Assembly: GCF_013374095.1 (NCBI RefSeq)
Contig: NZ_AP022672.1
Coordinates: 3,573,072 to 3,637,071, forward strand
Length of the DNA stretch: 64,000 nt
Direction of reading: 5' to 3'
DNA from: Sphingomonas sp. HMP6
GTDB taxonomy: Bacteria > Pseudomonadota > Alphaproteobacteria > Sphingomonadales > Sphingomonadaceae
Part shown: in pieces, positions 1 through 8,873 of the stretch
Layout: each line of letters begins with the position of its first letter
Numbering within the stretch: the stretch's first letter is position 1
Translations under genes and position numbers: made by a program
The notes under the pieces: model-generated
What the model was told of the DNA's origin: nothing
Seen by the model: only the letters and a program-made list of their open reading frames with translations
Databases searched by the model: none

Positions 1-924
1 GCCCTCGGGCTGCGGCATCGTTTTGAAAGCAAGTCTGGAGGCGTCTTCGACGGTCTGCTGATGGCTGCGCTGCTTTCGACAATTGCGGCTGCAATGTTGG
101 CGTTCGGGTCGATCTTGCCGTCTGGCGCGAAGTGGCTGATCGGCGTTGCGAACCTGGGCCAACTCCCGTTGCTCGCGATCGGCCTGCCGCTGCTGCTCGG
201 ATCGGACGTGATGGCGCTTCGCCGCGACCTTGCGGCCGCTCGTTCGACTGCGGCCGAACAGACGAAGATCGCGAAGAGCGCGGAGGAAGCGTTACGCGAG
301 GAAATCCGGTCACGAGCGGTTGCCGAAGAACGGCAACGGTTCGTGCGCGACATGCACGACGGCATCGGAGGGCAGATGCAAGCGCTGCTGATGCGTCTTC
401 GAATGCGCAAGATCGCAATCGCCGACGTCGAAAGCGAGGTCGCGGCGGGGCTGGTTGATTTGCGACTGGTGGCCGATTCACTGGACCATGTCGGCACCGA
501 CCTGGCCCAGGCCCTTGCGACGTTTCACACCAGGGCTCGGCAGCAGTTCGATGCGGTGGGGATTGGGCTGATATGGAATCAGAGCGGAGACTGCTCACGG
601 ATCATATTGGACCCGCGGGCCATCTTGAACGTGTACCGTATCCTGCAGGAGGCGCTCACCAACTGTGTCCGCCATGCGCACGCCAATCACGTTACCGTCA
701 CAATCGAGCTTCCGCCCAATGCGGGGCTTCTGGCGATCCTTTTCGAGGACGATGGTCGCGGATTTGAGGCGACCGCTGTGTCACATGGTAGAGGTCTAGG
801 GAATATGGCTCAGCGCGCGGCCAGGCTTGGGGCGAAGTTCGATGTGATCAGCGTTCCGGGAATGGGCGGCAGCCGGATCGAACTGATCGTGCCAGTTCAA
901 TCGCAAGAATCGTCACAGGTCTAG
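1..924 (+). CDS. Sensor histidine kinase, HisKA_3/NarL type (5' truncated by window edge)
   Basis: The reading frame is open from base 1, so the true start lies outside the window; 307 residues are visible. Two hydrophobic stretches near the start are followed by a coiled linker. The H-box RQRFVRDMHDGIGGQ is typical of HisKA_3 kinases that pair with LuxR-type regulators. An HATPase_c domain follows, with an N-box (EALTNCVRHAHA), a G1 box (FEDDGRGF) and a G2 box (GRGLGNM). It should autophosphorylate on the H-box His and pass phosphate to an Asp in a regulator. The last 12 bases overlap the 3' end of a convergent response regulator, its obvious partner. The signal sensed is unknown. Confidence 0.85.
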   Translation, partial: ALGLRHRFESKSGGVFDGLLMAALLSTIAAAMLAFGSILPSGAKWLIGVANLGQLPLLAIGLPLLLGSDVMALRRDLAAARSTAAEQTKIAKSAEEALREEIRSRAVAEERQRFVRDMHDGIGGQMQALLMRLRMRKIAIADVESEVAAGLVDLRLVADSLDHVGTDLAQALATFHTRARQQFDAVGIGLIWNQSGDCSRIILDPRAILNVYRILQEALTNCVRHAHANHVTVTIELPPNAGLLAILFEDDGRGFEATAVSHGRGLGNMAQRAARLGAKFDVISVPGMGGSRIELIVPVQSQESSQV

Positions 925-1569
925 CCAGCCGTTTTGGACCGCCTCGAACACCGCTTCGTTGCGCGAATGCACGCTCATCTTGGAATAGATCGCCTTCACA
1001 TGGTCGGCGATAGTATGCTGCGATATATCGAGGGCTGACCCGGTTTCACGATACGATAGGCCGCGCGAAAACATCAGAAGGACGTCGCGCTCGCGGGGCG
1101 TGAGGATGTTGGCGACTTCAGTCGCTTTAGCATCCGGTCGACTGAGCATCCCGAGCAAATGGGTCGCAATCTGCGGACTGATTGGATTGCCGCCTGCATG
1201 CAGGGCATGGATGTCGCGGATGATCTGGTCAGGCGGGGTGTCTTTCAGCAAATAGCCGCTGGCGCCAAACTCGAAGGCGAGCAAGACGCTGGCCTTGTCA
1301 CCCAATACGGTGAGGATCAGCGACCGCCCCCCGGTCGCGTCCGCGAAATGTCGGATAAAGTCCAACCCGTTGCCATCGGGCAGTTTGATATCGACCAGAC
1401 AGATGTCTGCGAGCGTCGTTTCTATCGCTCGCCGCGCGTCGACGATACGCTCGCAGGCGAACGCGACGTGAAAGCCATCGGTCTCTTCGATCAACAGCGT
1501 CAAATATTCGCGCGTCGCTGGGTCGTCTTCCAAAACGCCGACGGCGATTGACGTCGGGACGACAGTCAT
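913..1569 (-). CDS. Two-component response regulator, LuxR/NarL family
   Basis: 218 residues. An N-terminal receiver domain shows the acidic pair D15/D16, phospho-acceptor D60 (in LVDIKLPDG), T87 and K109. A C-terminal LuxR helix-turn-helix begins at LTPRERDVL. The start chosen is the ATG at 1569, which overlaps the stop of the upstream gene as ATGA; the frame runs further upstream, but only inside that gene. It should bind DNA when phosphorylated, probably by the convergent kinase at 1-924. The target genes are unknown. The coupling to the Cys-rich membrane protein suggests both serve one signalling process. Confidence 0.88.
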   Translation of the reverse strand: MTVVPTSIAVGVLEDDPATREYLTLLIEETDGFHVAFACERIVDARRAIETTLADICLVDIKLPDGNGLDFIRHFADATGGRSLILTVLGDKASVLLAFEFGASGYLLKDTPPDQIIRDIHALHAGGNPISPQIATHLLGMLSRPDAKATEVANILTPRERDVLLMFSRGLSYRETGSALDISQHTIADHVKAIYSKMSVHSRNEAVFEAVQNGWLDL

Positions 1570-2789
1570 CGCTTGCGCACTCTGTTTCGATCCCAGCAAT
1601 TTGCGTGCGGTTGGTCGACGATATCGATCCACATCCGGGATTTGGACGGGATGCGGCTGTAAGATATCACGCCACCTCCGCCGCCTTCATGATAGCTCAA
1701 GACGCGCCACCCTGCGCCGAATTCCGCACTGCAACGGGCGTTGGCCGTTGCTAGCGTTGGAAAGTCGGTCCCCGCCAGCGGCGTGGTCATTCGAACCTCG
1801 CCGCCGTTGAACGAATCCAACTGCAGCCCTAATTTTTTCAATCGAGCAATGTCAGGGGCTTTAGAGCCAGGCTTGAAGCATCCCAGCGGCAACGCCGCAG
1901 CGCAACTCATATCGCCACTATAAGGGTCGCAACCCGGCTGACTGAAATCTCCGTTGCAGCGAAGCCAGGACAGGTCCTCGCCGATGCTTTTATTGTGAAA
2001 TTCGCGAAAGGTGACCCCACGTATGTCGTCGGGTGCCATGCAAAGAACCAGCGCCATGAAATCGATGCTGGTGTCGTCGCCGATGGCTACTTCTACGTGG
2101 TCGGGCCGGGCGGGAGAGTTCGCCCAATCCACAAACCGTTCGCTCGATCCGGGCGGCATGCTCATGGGTAATTGCGCCAAATTCATCGTCAGCAAAATGC
2201 TGCCGTCCGGCAGCGTTTTACGATTTTCGATGTCTTTCAGCCGTCGGCCAAATTCGATCGTACCGAAGCGAGCTTGGTTATCAGGATTGTCGACTAAATC
2301 CCCTAATCGGACATTATCGTTGCCCGCTCCCGGCTCGCCGCGCGTTCGTAGCACCAACTGCGCAGTCTCGATGCCGCTTGGCATCTGGAACCAGTCTGTG
2401 AAGTATTTGTCGGCCCCGGGTTCGTCATAATTCCTGAGCCCCATTACGCGATTTTTGCCCGCTGCAAGGTCTTTGAACAGACCAGTGCCGAGCAATCGCG
2501 GATCGATGCGCGCCGGCTCATTTCCTCCTCTGGCGAATCCGTCCTCGACGCCATTTACGAGAACTATTCGACGCTGCCATCGTTGGCACGTCGTGCGATC
2601 AACTATATCGAGCCCTGGTGTTATAGAGCGTGTAACTCGATCGAAATCTGCCGAAGCGTTCGGCCTATACCCGCTGATGTGGACAAGCGCGAACCATGCA
2701 CAAAGCGCACCTAGCGTGCCGACAAATGCCACAGCCGCCGGCGACCTCAACTTGCTGCTCATAGCTAAACGCAACTCGAGCCCCCTCAT
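1566..2789 (-). CDS. Hypothetical membrane-anchored, Cys-rich envelope protein
   Basis: About 407 residues from the ATG at 2789; a second in-frame ATG at 2762 is equally possible, and the frame stays open to 2903. One hydrophobic segment near the N-terminus (AVAFVGTLGALCAWFALV) is an uncleaved signal or anchor. The rest looks extracytoplasmic, with several cysteines clustered around residues 290-330 that could form disulfides. The C-terminus contains a Gly run and the motif WIDIVDQPHANCW. I do not recognise the family. It is translationally coupled (ATGA) to the response regulator downstream, so a role in signal sensing is possible, but this is inference. Confidence 0.6.
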   Translation of the reverse strand: MRGLELRLAMSSKLRSPAAVAFVGTLGALCAWFALVHISGYRPNASADFDRVTRSITPGLDIVDRTTCQRWQRRIVLVNGVEDGFARGGNEPARIDPRLLGTGLFKDLAAGKNRVMGLRNYDEPGADKYFTDWFQMPSGIETAQLVLRTRGEPGAGNDNVRLGDLVDNPDNQARFGTIEFGRRLKDIENRKTLPDGSILLTMNLAQLPMSMPPGSSERFVDWANSPARPDHVEVAIGDDTSIDFMALVLCMAPDDIRGVTFREFHNKSIGEDLSWLRCNGDFSQPGCDPYSGDMSCAAALPLGCFKPGSKAPDIARLKKLGLQLDSFNGGEVRMTTPLAGTDFPTLATANARCSAEFGAGWRVLSYHEGGGGGVISYSRIPSKSRMWIDIVDQPHANCWDRNRVRKR

Positions 2790-3258
2790 TGCGCGACACG
2801 ACGACCTTCCAAGGCGGCCCGCTATTTCAGCCGCTCGTACGGCTTCCGTTATTTCGCTACCGTTACAGCCGTCGGGTCCAGTCGCCAAGGGGACAGGGGA
2901 CACCGCAATTGCAAAGCCAATCGGAGGGGCCGCTTATCCTAGAGAGCCGCCTGAAAGTAGTCGGCCCGCTTGCGGCCCACATTCGGCCATCTAGCGGCAC
3001 TTGAACGAGCGACCGCATTCGGGATGGGCTTAAACGGCCATAAACGCGGCTTCTTGGGTCATTCTGCCGCAAAGCTGCCGGGCGGCAGGAGCAACATCTC
3101 AAACCATCGCCGTAGTCGTTGATTGCGCAACCCGTTTAATTTCTCACAATGCATCAAAGCGGCCCATAAAAGCCCGCAAATCGTGTGGGACCAAATGTGG
3201 GCGCCGTTTCAACCACCGCGTGAAAAAGCGGAGAATACTGACGATTCTGGCTTGACGC
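2790..3258. other. Intergenic region, no gene seen
   Basis: The 469 bases between the membrane-protein start and the tRNA hold no convincing reading frame. There is a small dyad (CTGCC-GGGC-GGCAG) near 3075-3088 without a T-run. The promoter of the minus-strand operon should lie at its left end, but I cannot assign boxes. Confidence 0.4.
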
Positions 3259-3333
3259 TGGTGACCCCTACGAGAATCGAACTCGTGCTTACGCCGTGAG
3301 AGGGCGTCGTCCTAACCGCTAGACGAAGGGGCC
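3259..3333 (-). tRNA. tRNA-Glu (anticodon CTC)
   Basis: The minus strand folds as a 75-nt cloverleaf. The acceptor stem GGCCCCT pairs with AGGGGTC, followed by discriminator A and an encoded CCA. The D-arm is GTCTAGCGGTTAGGAC. The anticodon stem ACGCC/GGCGT encloses loop CTCTCAC with anticodon CTC. The T-arm contains GTTCGATTC. Body and identity elements match bacterial tRNA-Glu; this CTC form would decode GAG. Confidence 0.95.
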
Positions 3334-3465
3334 ATGCGTTGAAGCGGCGGCAATACGCATCGGCAGGGGGGGCGTCAAGGCGCAGCGGAACTCGCGCCGC
3401 ATACCGGCGTTTTTATCCCAGTCACGGTCCGAACGGGCGGATCGCCGAAATCTTGGGAATTTTAG

Positions 3466-3612
3466 ATGCTTTGGACCATTGTCGTTGTTTTGCTCGTGCT
3501 GTGGGCATTGGGTTTTGCGGTTAATATCGGCGGTGGGTTGATCCACTTGCTGTTGGTCATTGCGCTGATCGTCGTGGTGGTGCGGCTGCTGCAGGGGCGC
3601 CGTGTGGTCTAG
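3466..3612 (+). CDS. lmo0937-type small membrane protein (48 aa)
   Basis: The short frame begins MLWTIVVVLLVLWALGF, continues through a Gly-rich turn (NIGGGLIH) and a second hydrophobic stretch, and ends in basic residues (LLQGRRVV). This two-helix pattern and length match the lmo0937/DUF5670 family of tiny inner-membrane proteins. Their function is not established; in other bacteria they are often stress-linked. A purine-rich stretch (TTGGGAA) lies about 6 bases before the ATG. It is monocistronic and convergent with DAHP synthase. Confidence 0.75.
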   Translation: MLWTIVVVLLVLWALGFAVNIGGGLIHLLLVIALIVVVVRLLQGRRVV

Positions 3613-3632
3613 CGTCAACGGTGCGCGGCGGT

Positions 3633-5003
3633 TCAGGCCGCCGCGCGCCGCCGTTCGGCCATTTCGACGTTGAGCATCTCCGCCAACAGGAATGCAAGCT
3701 CCAGCGATTGCCCCGCGTTCAGACGCGGATCGCAATGGGTGTGGTAGCGGTCGGCCAGCGATTGCTCGGTGACATCCACCGCGCCGCCGGTGCATTCGGT
3801 CACGTTCTGGCCCGTCATTTCGGCGTGGATGCCGCCTGCGATCGACCCCTCGGCGCGATGCACCGCGAAGAAGCCGCGTACTTCCGCCAGGATTCGGTCG
3901 AACGGGCGCGTCTTGTAGCCGTTCGCCGCCTTGACGACATTGCCGTGCATTGGGTCGCAACTCCAGACGACGGGATGCCCCTCGCGCAGCACGGCGCGGA
4001 CCAGCTTGGGTAGGCCCGCCTCGATCTTGTCGTGACCGTAGCGGGTGATGAGCGTCATGCGGCCAGGCACGCGGTTGGGATTGAGCGTGTCGAGCAAGCG
4101 CAGCAGCGCGTCCGGCTCCAGGCTTGGCCCGCATTTCATGCCGATCGGGTTGCCGATACCACGCAAATATTCGACATGCGCGCTGCCCTCGAAGCGTGTG
4201 CGGTCGCCAATCCACAGGAAATGCGCCGACGTGTCGTACCAGTCGCCGGTCAGCGAATCCTGCCGCGTGAGTGCCTGTTCGTAGCGGAGCAGCAGTGCTT
4301 CATGGCTGGTATAGAAGCTCGTTTGGGCCAATTGCGGTACGGTTTCCGGGCTGATCCCGCAGGCGGCCATGAATTCGAGCGCCTCACCGATTCGGTCGGC
4401 AGTTTCAGCATATTTCTTCGCCCACGGGCTGCGGCCCATGTAATCGTGCGTCCAACGATGGACTTGCGCGAGATTTGCGTAACCGCCGCCCGCGAAGGCG
4501 CGCAGCAGGTTCAGCGTCGCCGCGGACTGGCTATAGGCGCGGATCATCCGCTGTGGATCGGGCTGGCGCCCGTCCGCCGTGAAGTCGATATCGTTGACGA
4601 TGTCGCCGCGGTACGCGGGCAGCGTAACGTCACCTTGAGTCTCGGTATCGGCCGACCGCGGCTTGGCGAATTGCCCCGCCATGCGACCGAGCTTCACCGT
4701 CGGCAGTTTCGACGCGAACGTCAGCACGACCGCCATTTGCAGGATGACGCGAAAGGTATCGCGAATGTTGTTGGCGCTATGCTCGGCGAAGCTCTCGGCG
4801 CAATCGCCGCCTTGCAGCAGGAACGCCTTGCCCTCCGCCACACGGGCGAGGTCGGCGGTCAGATTGCGTGCTTCGCCGGCGAAGACGAGCGGGGGGAAGC
4901 TGGCGAGCGTATCGGTCGCCGCGTCGAGCGCAGCGGCGTCCGGATAGGTCGGCATCTGCCGCGCGTCGGCACGCGTCCAGCTATCGGGGGCCCAAGCACT
5001 CAT
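3633..5003 (-). CDS. aroG: Class II 3-deoxy-D-arabino-heptulosonate 7-phosphate synthase
   Basis: The enzyme condenses phosphoenolpyruvate and erythrose 4-phosphate to DAHP, the first step of the shikimate pathway. The 456-residue core beginning MSAWAPDSW matches the plant/mycobacterial class II family. Visible motifs are [11 protein letters not shown] with the metal-binding Cys, [37 protein letters not shown] and [15 protein letters not shown]. The start at 5003 has a strong Shine-Dalgarno (GGAG 6 bases before the ATG). However, the frame is open upstream for 72 or more codons that encode an HTH domain, so a longer fusion product starting at 5219 or 5210 is possible (separate entry). Confidence 0.9.
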   Translation of the reverse strand: MSAWAPDSWTRADARQMPTYPDAAALDAATDTLASFPPLVFAGEARNLTADLARVAEGKAFLLQGGDCAESFAEHSANNIRDTFRVILQMAVVLTFASKLPTVKLGRMAGQFAKPRSADTETQGDVTLPAYRGDIVNDIDFTADGRQPDPQRMIRAYSQSAATLNLLRAFAGGGYANLAQVHRWTHDYMGRSPWAKKYAETADRIGEALEFMAACGISPETVPQLAQTSFYTSHEALLLRYEQALTRQDSLTGDWYDTSAHFLWIGDRTRFEGSAHVEYLRGIGNPIGMKCGPSLEPDALLRLLDTLNPNRVPGRMTLITRYGHDKIEAGLPKLVRAVLREGHPVVWSCDPMHGNVVKAANGYKTRPFDRILAEVRGFFAVHRAEGSIAGGIHAEMTGQNVTECTGGAVDVTEQSLADRYHTHCDPRLNAGQSLELAFLLAEMLNVEMAERRRAAA

Positions 5004-5219
5004 GTCATTCTCCGTGCGAATCGAAATATACCAATCGGCGTGGGTGGCGATGCCGTTGGCCGCGATTTGATTGACGGCCGGGCCGCTTGCGCGTTTGCCG
5101 TCCTCCTCCCAACCCTGAACGGTCGAGCCGGGCGCGCCATACCAGGCACCGAACGCGGCGCGGGTGAGCGCACGGTCCTCGCGGAAGCGCCGGATCTTGA
5201 TGCCTGCCATCGTCGTCAT
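5004..5219 (-). other. In-frame XRE-like helix-turn-helix segment upstream of DAHP synthase
   Basis: From the ATG at 5219 (alternative 5210) the frame encodes about 72 residues and reads without a stop into DAHP synthase. The segment has the Cro/C1-type HTH pattern: [18 protein letters not shown], then a recognition-helix-like [13 protein letters not shown] and a hydrophobic tail with HADWYI. Either the cell makes an HTH-enzyme fusion, or this is a small regulator gene that lost its stop, with the enzyme also initiated internally at 5003. Two TTACCC-N5-GGGTAA-type dyads just upstream fit a DNA-binding product. HTH identity is from pattern only. Confidence 0.55.
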
Positions 5220-5229
5220 GCCCAGCGCA

Positions 5230-5246
5230 TTACCCAGCGTGGGTAA
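5230..5246 (-). promoter_or_regulatory. Operator-like dyad TTACCC-N5-GGGTAA (copy 1)
   Basis: This is a perfect 6+5+6 dyad in the 61-bp gap before the HTH start at 5219. Its centre is 33 bp from that of copy 2, about three helical turns. Size and placement suit a homodimeric Cro/C1-type regulator, probably the HTH domain encoded immediately downstream. This is inference from symmetry and position. Confidence 0.5.
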
Positions 5247-5262
5247 GTCGGGCAAGCGGAAA

Positions 5263-5279
5263 TTTCCCAGACGGGGTAA
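5263..5279 (-). promoter_or_regulatory. Operator-like dyad (copy 2, one mismatch)
   Basis: Read on the minus strand it is TTACCC-CGTCT-GGGAAA, matching copy 1 except for one base in the right half. It lies immediately downstream of the D-2-hydroxyacid dehydrogenase stop codon and upstream of copy 1. Confidence 0.45.
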
Positions 5280-5280
5280 T

Positions 5281-6216
5281 TCAGTACCCGGCGGTCAGAT
5301 CCACGACATTTTCCATTGGCCGTCCATCGCGGAAGGCGTCGAGGTTGCGCAGGAACAACGCGGCGGCGCGCTGGAACATCTTGGTCTGGCTGCGACCCGA
5401 CAGGTGCATCGTGTGGATGAGGTTGGGCGCGGCCCACAGCGGGTCTTCCGGTGGCAGCGGCTCGGGCGTGACGGTGTCGAGGCAGGCGCCGCCGATGCGT
5501 TGCGCCGTGAGCGCGGCGATCAGCGCGTCCTGATCGACCATGTCGCCGCGGCCAAGGTTGAACAGCCACGCGCCGGGCTTCATCGCCGCGAGTTCGCGCT
5601 CGCCGATCATCGCCTGCGTCGCATCGGTCGAGGGGGCGGCAAGGATCACCCAGTCGAATGCGCCGAGTTTGGCCTTCCACGCATCCGGGGTCAGCGTGCC
5701 GTCGCGGCCCGATCGCGTCACACCGGTGACCGCGACGCCGAATGCGGCCAGCCGCTCGCCGATCAAACGTCCGATCGCACCATAGCCGACGATCAGCGCG
5801 CTGGTTTCGAACAGTTCGATCCGGCCGGGGGCGTAGTCGGGCCAGGCACGTCGATCAGCGATCCGCACCACCTCGTCATAGCGCTTCGCCGCCACCAGCA
5901 CGCTCATCACGGCATATTCGGCAACCGCGACGGCGTTGATCCCGCTACCGTTGGTGACGATCGTCCCGTCGCGCGTGAGTTTCGCCATGTCGAGCGAATC
6001 GATTCCGGCGATAGCGGTGAACAGCCATTTCAGCGATGTCGCCGCCGCCACGGCTTCCGGGGTTAGACCGTGCGGGAAGAGATCGACCCAGCCGATATCG
6101 GCATCGACCATCGCTGCCGTTGCCTCTTCACGGGTCGTGACCCAGGCGATCTCTAGATCGTCGGGCAAATGCGCCTCGATCAGGCCTCGGACGAACGCGG
6201 GGAGGACGGCTTTCAT
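5281..6216 (-). CDS. D-isomer-specific 2-hydroxyacid dehydrogenase family protein
   Basis: 311 residues. The Rossmann NAD(P)-binding motif is [14 protein letters not shown] in the middle of the protein, followed by the family pattern with Arg in [12 protein letters not shown], acidic residues in [17 protein letters not shown] and His in MHLSGRS. These correspond to the Arg-Glu-His catalytic set, with HLSG in place of the more common HISG or HIAG. It should interconvert a 2-oxoacid and a D-2-hydroxyacid; the substrate cannot be read from sequence. The start at 6216 overlaps the cysS stop as ATGA, so the two are coupled. Confidence 0.85.
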   Translation of the reverse strand: MKAVLPAFVRGLIEAHLPDDLEIAWVTTREEATAAMVDADIGWVDLFPHGLTPEAVAAATSLKWLFTAIAGIDSLDMAKLTRDGTIVTNGSGINAVAVAEYAVMSVLVAAKRYDEVVRIADRRAWPDYAPGRIELFETSALIVGYGAIGRLIGERLAAFGVAVTGVTRSGRDGTLTPDAWKAKLGAFDWVILAAPSTDATQAMIGERELAAMKPGAWLFNLGRGDMVDQDALIAALTAQRIGGACLDTVTPEPLPPEDPLWAAPNLIHTMHLSGRSQTKMFQRAAALFLRNLDAFRDGRPMENVVDLTAGY

Positions 6217-7640
6217 ACGGTCAGTTTCCAATCCCAACTAAGCGAATCGCCGTCCATCACTTCGACCCCGGCCGCGGCGAGCGTATCGCGTATCGCGTCG
6301 GAGGCCGCGAAATCCTTCGCCACGCGTGCGTCGCGGCGGGCGGCGAGGTGGGCCTCGATTTCATCTTCGTCGAGCGTCGCCGTGGCGGGCCGCAGCCGAA
6401 GACCGGCGCGGTTCAGCGTCTCGAGCTTAAGGCCCAGCACGGCGTCGAAATCGCCAAGGGCGCGCAGCCGCGTTGCGGGCGACAGGCGTTTGTCGGCGAG
6501 CAGGTCGTCGAGCACGGTCAGCGCGCGCGGCGTAGCGAGATCGTCGCCAACCGCCGCCTCTAATTGCGCGAGATACGGTTCGGCATCGCCCTTAAGCAGG
6601 TAATCGTCGCGCGACCGCAACGCGTCGCGCGCGATCACCAGGCGCTTGAGCCGTGTGAACGCCGCCGCCAGATTCTCCCAGGTGAATTCCAGCTCGCTGC
6701 GGTAATGCGCCTGCAGGCACATCATCCGATATGCCAGCGGATGAAAGCCGGCATCGACCAGCGTCTGGAGCCGCAGGAACTCACCGGTCGATTTCGACAT
6801 TTTCGATCCGCGATCGACCAGGAAGTTGTTGTGCATCCAGATCCGTGCGCCCGTATCGTCGCAACCGCAAAACGCCTGGTTCTGCGCAATCTCGTTGGGA
6901 TGGTGGATTTCGCGGTGGTCGATCCCGCCGGTGTGGATGTCGAAGGGATGGCCGAGATGCTGGCGACTCATCACCGAGCATTCGAGGTGCCAGCCGGGGG
7001 CGCCCTTGCCCCAGGGTGAATCCCATTCCATCTGGCGCTGCTCCCCGGGAGGTGAGCGCCGCCAGATCGCGAAATCCTGCGGATGGCGTTTGCCCGAGAC
7101 GGGATCGATCCGGCTTTCGCCCGCATCCGAAACGGCGCGCGCGAGGCTGCCGTAATCGGGCACACGGGTCGTATCGAAATACAGCCCGCCTTCGATCAGA
7201 TAGCAGTCCTTTTCGATCGCCTGCGCGAACGCAATCATCTGCGGAATGTGGTCGGTAGCCACCGTCCATTCAGCCGGCGGATCGATGTTGAGCCGCGCGA
7301 CATCGTCCTTGAACGCCGCCGTATAATGCGCGGCGATCTCCCAGATCGATTTTGCCTGCGCCGCGGCGGCCTTTTCCATCTTGTCGTCGCCCGCATCGGC
7401 GTCGCTGGTCAAATGCCCGACATCGGTGATGTTGATGATGTGCTTGGTCGGATACCCCTTCCAGCGCAGCACGCGGCCGAGTGTATCGGCGAACAGGAAG
7501 GCGCGCATGTTGCCGATGTGCTGATAGTTATAAACCGTCGGCCCGCAGGTGTAGATTCGCACGAGTGCCAGATCGATCGGCACGAACGGCTCGGTCGCGC
7601 GCGTGAGGCTGTTATAGAAGGTGAGGGGGGTGCCAGTCAT
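6213..7640 (-). CDS. cysS: Cysteine--tRNA ligase
   Basis: 475 residues, the usual length. Class I synthetase signatures are present: TCGPTVYNYQHIGNMR near residue 31 contains the zinc-binding Cys32 and the HIGH-type motif HIGN, and KMSKSTGEF lies near residue 280. It charges tRNA-Cys with cysteine in the cytoplasm. It is the first gene of a two-gene unit with the hydroxyacid dehydrogenase, and its start is divergent from rpsU. Confidence 0.97.
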   Translation of the reverse strand: MTGTPLTFYNSLTRATEPFVPIDLALVRIYTCGPTVYNYQHIGNMRAFLFADTLGRVLRWKGYPTKHIINITDVGHLTSDADAGDDKMEKAAAAQAKSIWEIAAHYTAAFKDDVARLNIDPPAEWTVATDHIPQMIAFAQAIEKDCYLIEGGLYFDTTRVPDYGSLARAVSDAGESRIDPVSGKRHPQDFAIWRRSPPGEQRQMEWDSPWGKGAPGWHLECSVMSRQHLGHPFDIHTGGIDHREIHHPNEIAQNQAFCGCDDTGARIWMHNNFLVDRGSKMSKSTGEFLRLQTLVDAGFHPLAYRMMCLQAHYRSELEFTWENLAAAFTRLKRLVIARDALRSRDDYLLKGDAEPYLAQLEAAVGDDLATPRALTVLDDLLADKRLSPATRLRALGDFDAVLGLKLETLNRAGLRLRPATATLDEDEIEAHLAARRDARVAKDFAASDAIRDTLAAAGVEVMDGDSLSWDWKLTV

Positions 7641-7794
7641 GACGCTCGCTTACAGAGGCGGTTGGGCCAAAGTCACGTAATAAGGTGATCCATGCCTTGA
7701 AACTTGTGAGTGCCGCGTGTAGGGCGCACGCCTTGCGACGCAGACTCAATGTTTGCGGCGGCGCTTATCTATCGATTCGGAGCACTTCGGGTTT

Positions 7795-8001
7795 ATGCAA
7801 ATCATCGTACGCGACAACAATGTCGACCAGGCGCTGCGCGCGCTTAAGAAGAAGCTGCAGCGCGAAGGCGTCTATCGTGAGATGAAGCTGCGCCGGCATT
7901 ATGAAAAGCCGAGCGAGAAGCGCGCGCGTGAGCGCGCCGCCGCTGTCCGCCGCGCCCGCAAGCTGGAGCGCAAGCGCATGGAGCGCGACGGGGTTCGGTA
8001 A
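7795..8001 (+). CDS. rpsU: 30S ribosomal protein S21
   Basis: 68 residues starting [20 protein letters not shown] and ending in a highly basic tail rich in Arg/Lys/Glu, exactly the bS21 pattern. The frame extends upstream to 7753, but the family start is the ATG at 7795. The gene stands alone and is followed by a terminator-like hairpin. bS21 sits near the anti-Shine-Dalgarno end of 16S rRNA and assists initiation. Confidence 0.95.
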   Translation: MQIIVRDNNVDQALRALKKKLQREGVYREMKLRRHYEKPSEKRARERAAAVRRARKLERKRMERDGVR

Positions 8002-8011
8002 GAATCCCCTT

Positions 8012-8041
8012 CGGCCGGCCAGTGCGCGCCGGCCGTTCGTT
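8012..8041 (+). terminator. Terminator-like hairpin after rpsU
   Basis: The perfect 8-bp stem CGGCCGGC / GCCGGCCG has an 8-base loop and is followed by TTCGTT. It lies 11 bases after the rpsU stop. The U-tract is weak. Confidence 0.5.
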
Positions 8042-8080
8042 CTGACGTAAATAGACTTCGACCCCCGCCCGGGAGCCACC

Positions 8081-8716
8081 ATGTCGATCACCGCTGTCCC
8101 GCTGAAGCCCGTCAAGCGGAGCATTTTGGTGTATCTGTGGCTCTTCATCGCCTTGGCGGTGGCGGGGGCCGCGGCGCTTGCGATGCAAACGCCGATCGAT
8201 CCGACGACGGCGTTCCTAGCGAAGAATGCCCGCGCCAAGGGCGTGGTAACCACGCCGTCGGGACTGCAATATCTTGTGCTTACGCCCGGTAAGGGTCCGC
8301 ACCCGACCGATGAGGACATCGGCCTGATCAATTATGAAGGTCGGCTGGTCGACGGCACGGTGTTCGACAAATCGCCGCAGCCTACCCCGATCCCGGTCGT
8401 CGCCAGCAACCCGGAGACGGGTCGACAGGGCGTGATCGCGGGCTTTTCCGAAGCATTGAAACTGATGTCGAAGGGCGCGAAATATCGCGTCTGGATCAAG
8501 CCGAGCCTCGCGTATGGTGAGAAGGACCAGGGCGTAATCCCGCCGCATTCGACGCTGGTGTTCGATCTCGAACTGCTCGAATTCATCCCCGAGTCGACCT
8601 ATCGCCAGATCCAGCAACAGCAGCAGTTGATGCAGCAGCAACGCGGTGGTGGTGCGGGTGGTTTGCCGCCTGGTGCGCTGCCGCCCGGCGCAGAGGGACA
8701 ACCCGGCGCGCGCTGA
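8081..8716 (+). CDS. Membrane-anchored FKBP-type peptidyl-prolyl cis-trans isomerase
   Basis: 211 residues. An N-terminal transmembrane segment (about residues 15-35) is followed by an FKBP domain (about 58-170). The domain shows GLQYLVLTPGKGPHPT, INYEGRLVDGTVFDKS, GVIAGFSEALKLMSKG and IPPHSTLVFDLELLEF, which include the usual FK506-pocket positions. The tail is low-complexity: a Gln-rich stretch, then Gly/Pro-rich. The protein probably faces the periplasm and helps fold envelope proteins. A good ribosome site (GGGAG, 6 bases before ATG) supports the start. Confidence 0.9.
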   Translation: MSITAVPLKPVKRSILVYLWLFIALAVAGAAALAMQTPIDPTTAFLAKNARAKGVVTTPSGLQYLVLTPGKGPHPTDEDIGLINYEGRLVDGTVFDKSPQPTPIPVVASNPETGRQGVIAGFSEALKLMSKGAKYRVWIKPSLAYGEKDQGVIPPHSTLVFDLELLEFIPESTYRQIQQQQQLMQQQRGGGAGGLPPGALPPGAEGQPGAR

Positions 8717-8873
8717 GCCAAGTCGCTTCGGTGATTGCGTCGGCGAACCAGACCGCGCATCCTATATAAGGTTCGTACGTTCCTGCATGTGGAGACCACA
8801 GTGTCGCATGCGCGTTGCGCACTTGCCGCTCGCGTAAGGCGAGAGCAAGGGGTGCGCGAGAGGTAGCTACGAC

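Noticed and set aside
4032..5246. Long plus-strand frame opposite DAHP synthase
   Set aside because: It is an antisense shadow of a strong gene in high-GC DNA, with Arg/Ala/Gly-rich composition and no family motifs.
5004..5255. Using the first in-frame start at 5255 for the HTH-DAHPS frame
   Set aside because: This would place coding sequence over the perfect dyad at 5230-5246; the ATGs at 5219 and 5210 are better placed.
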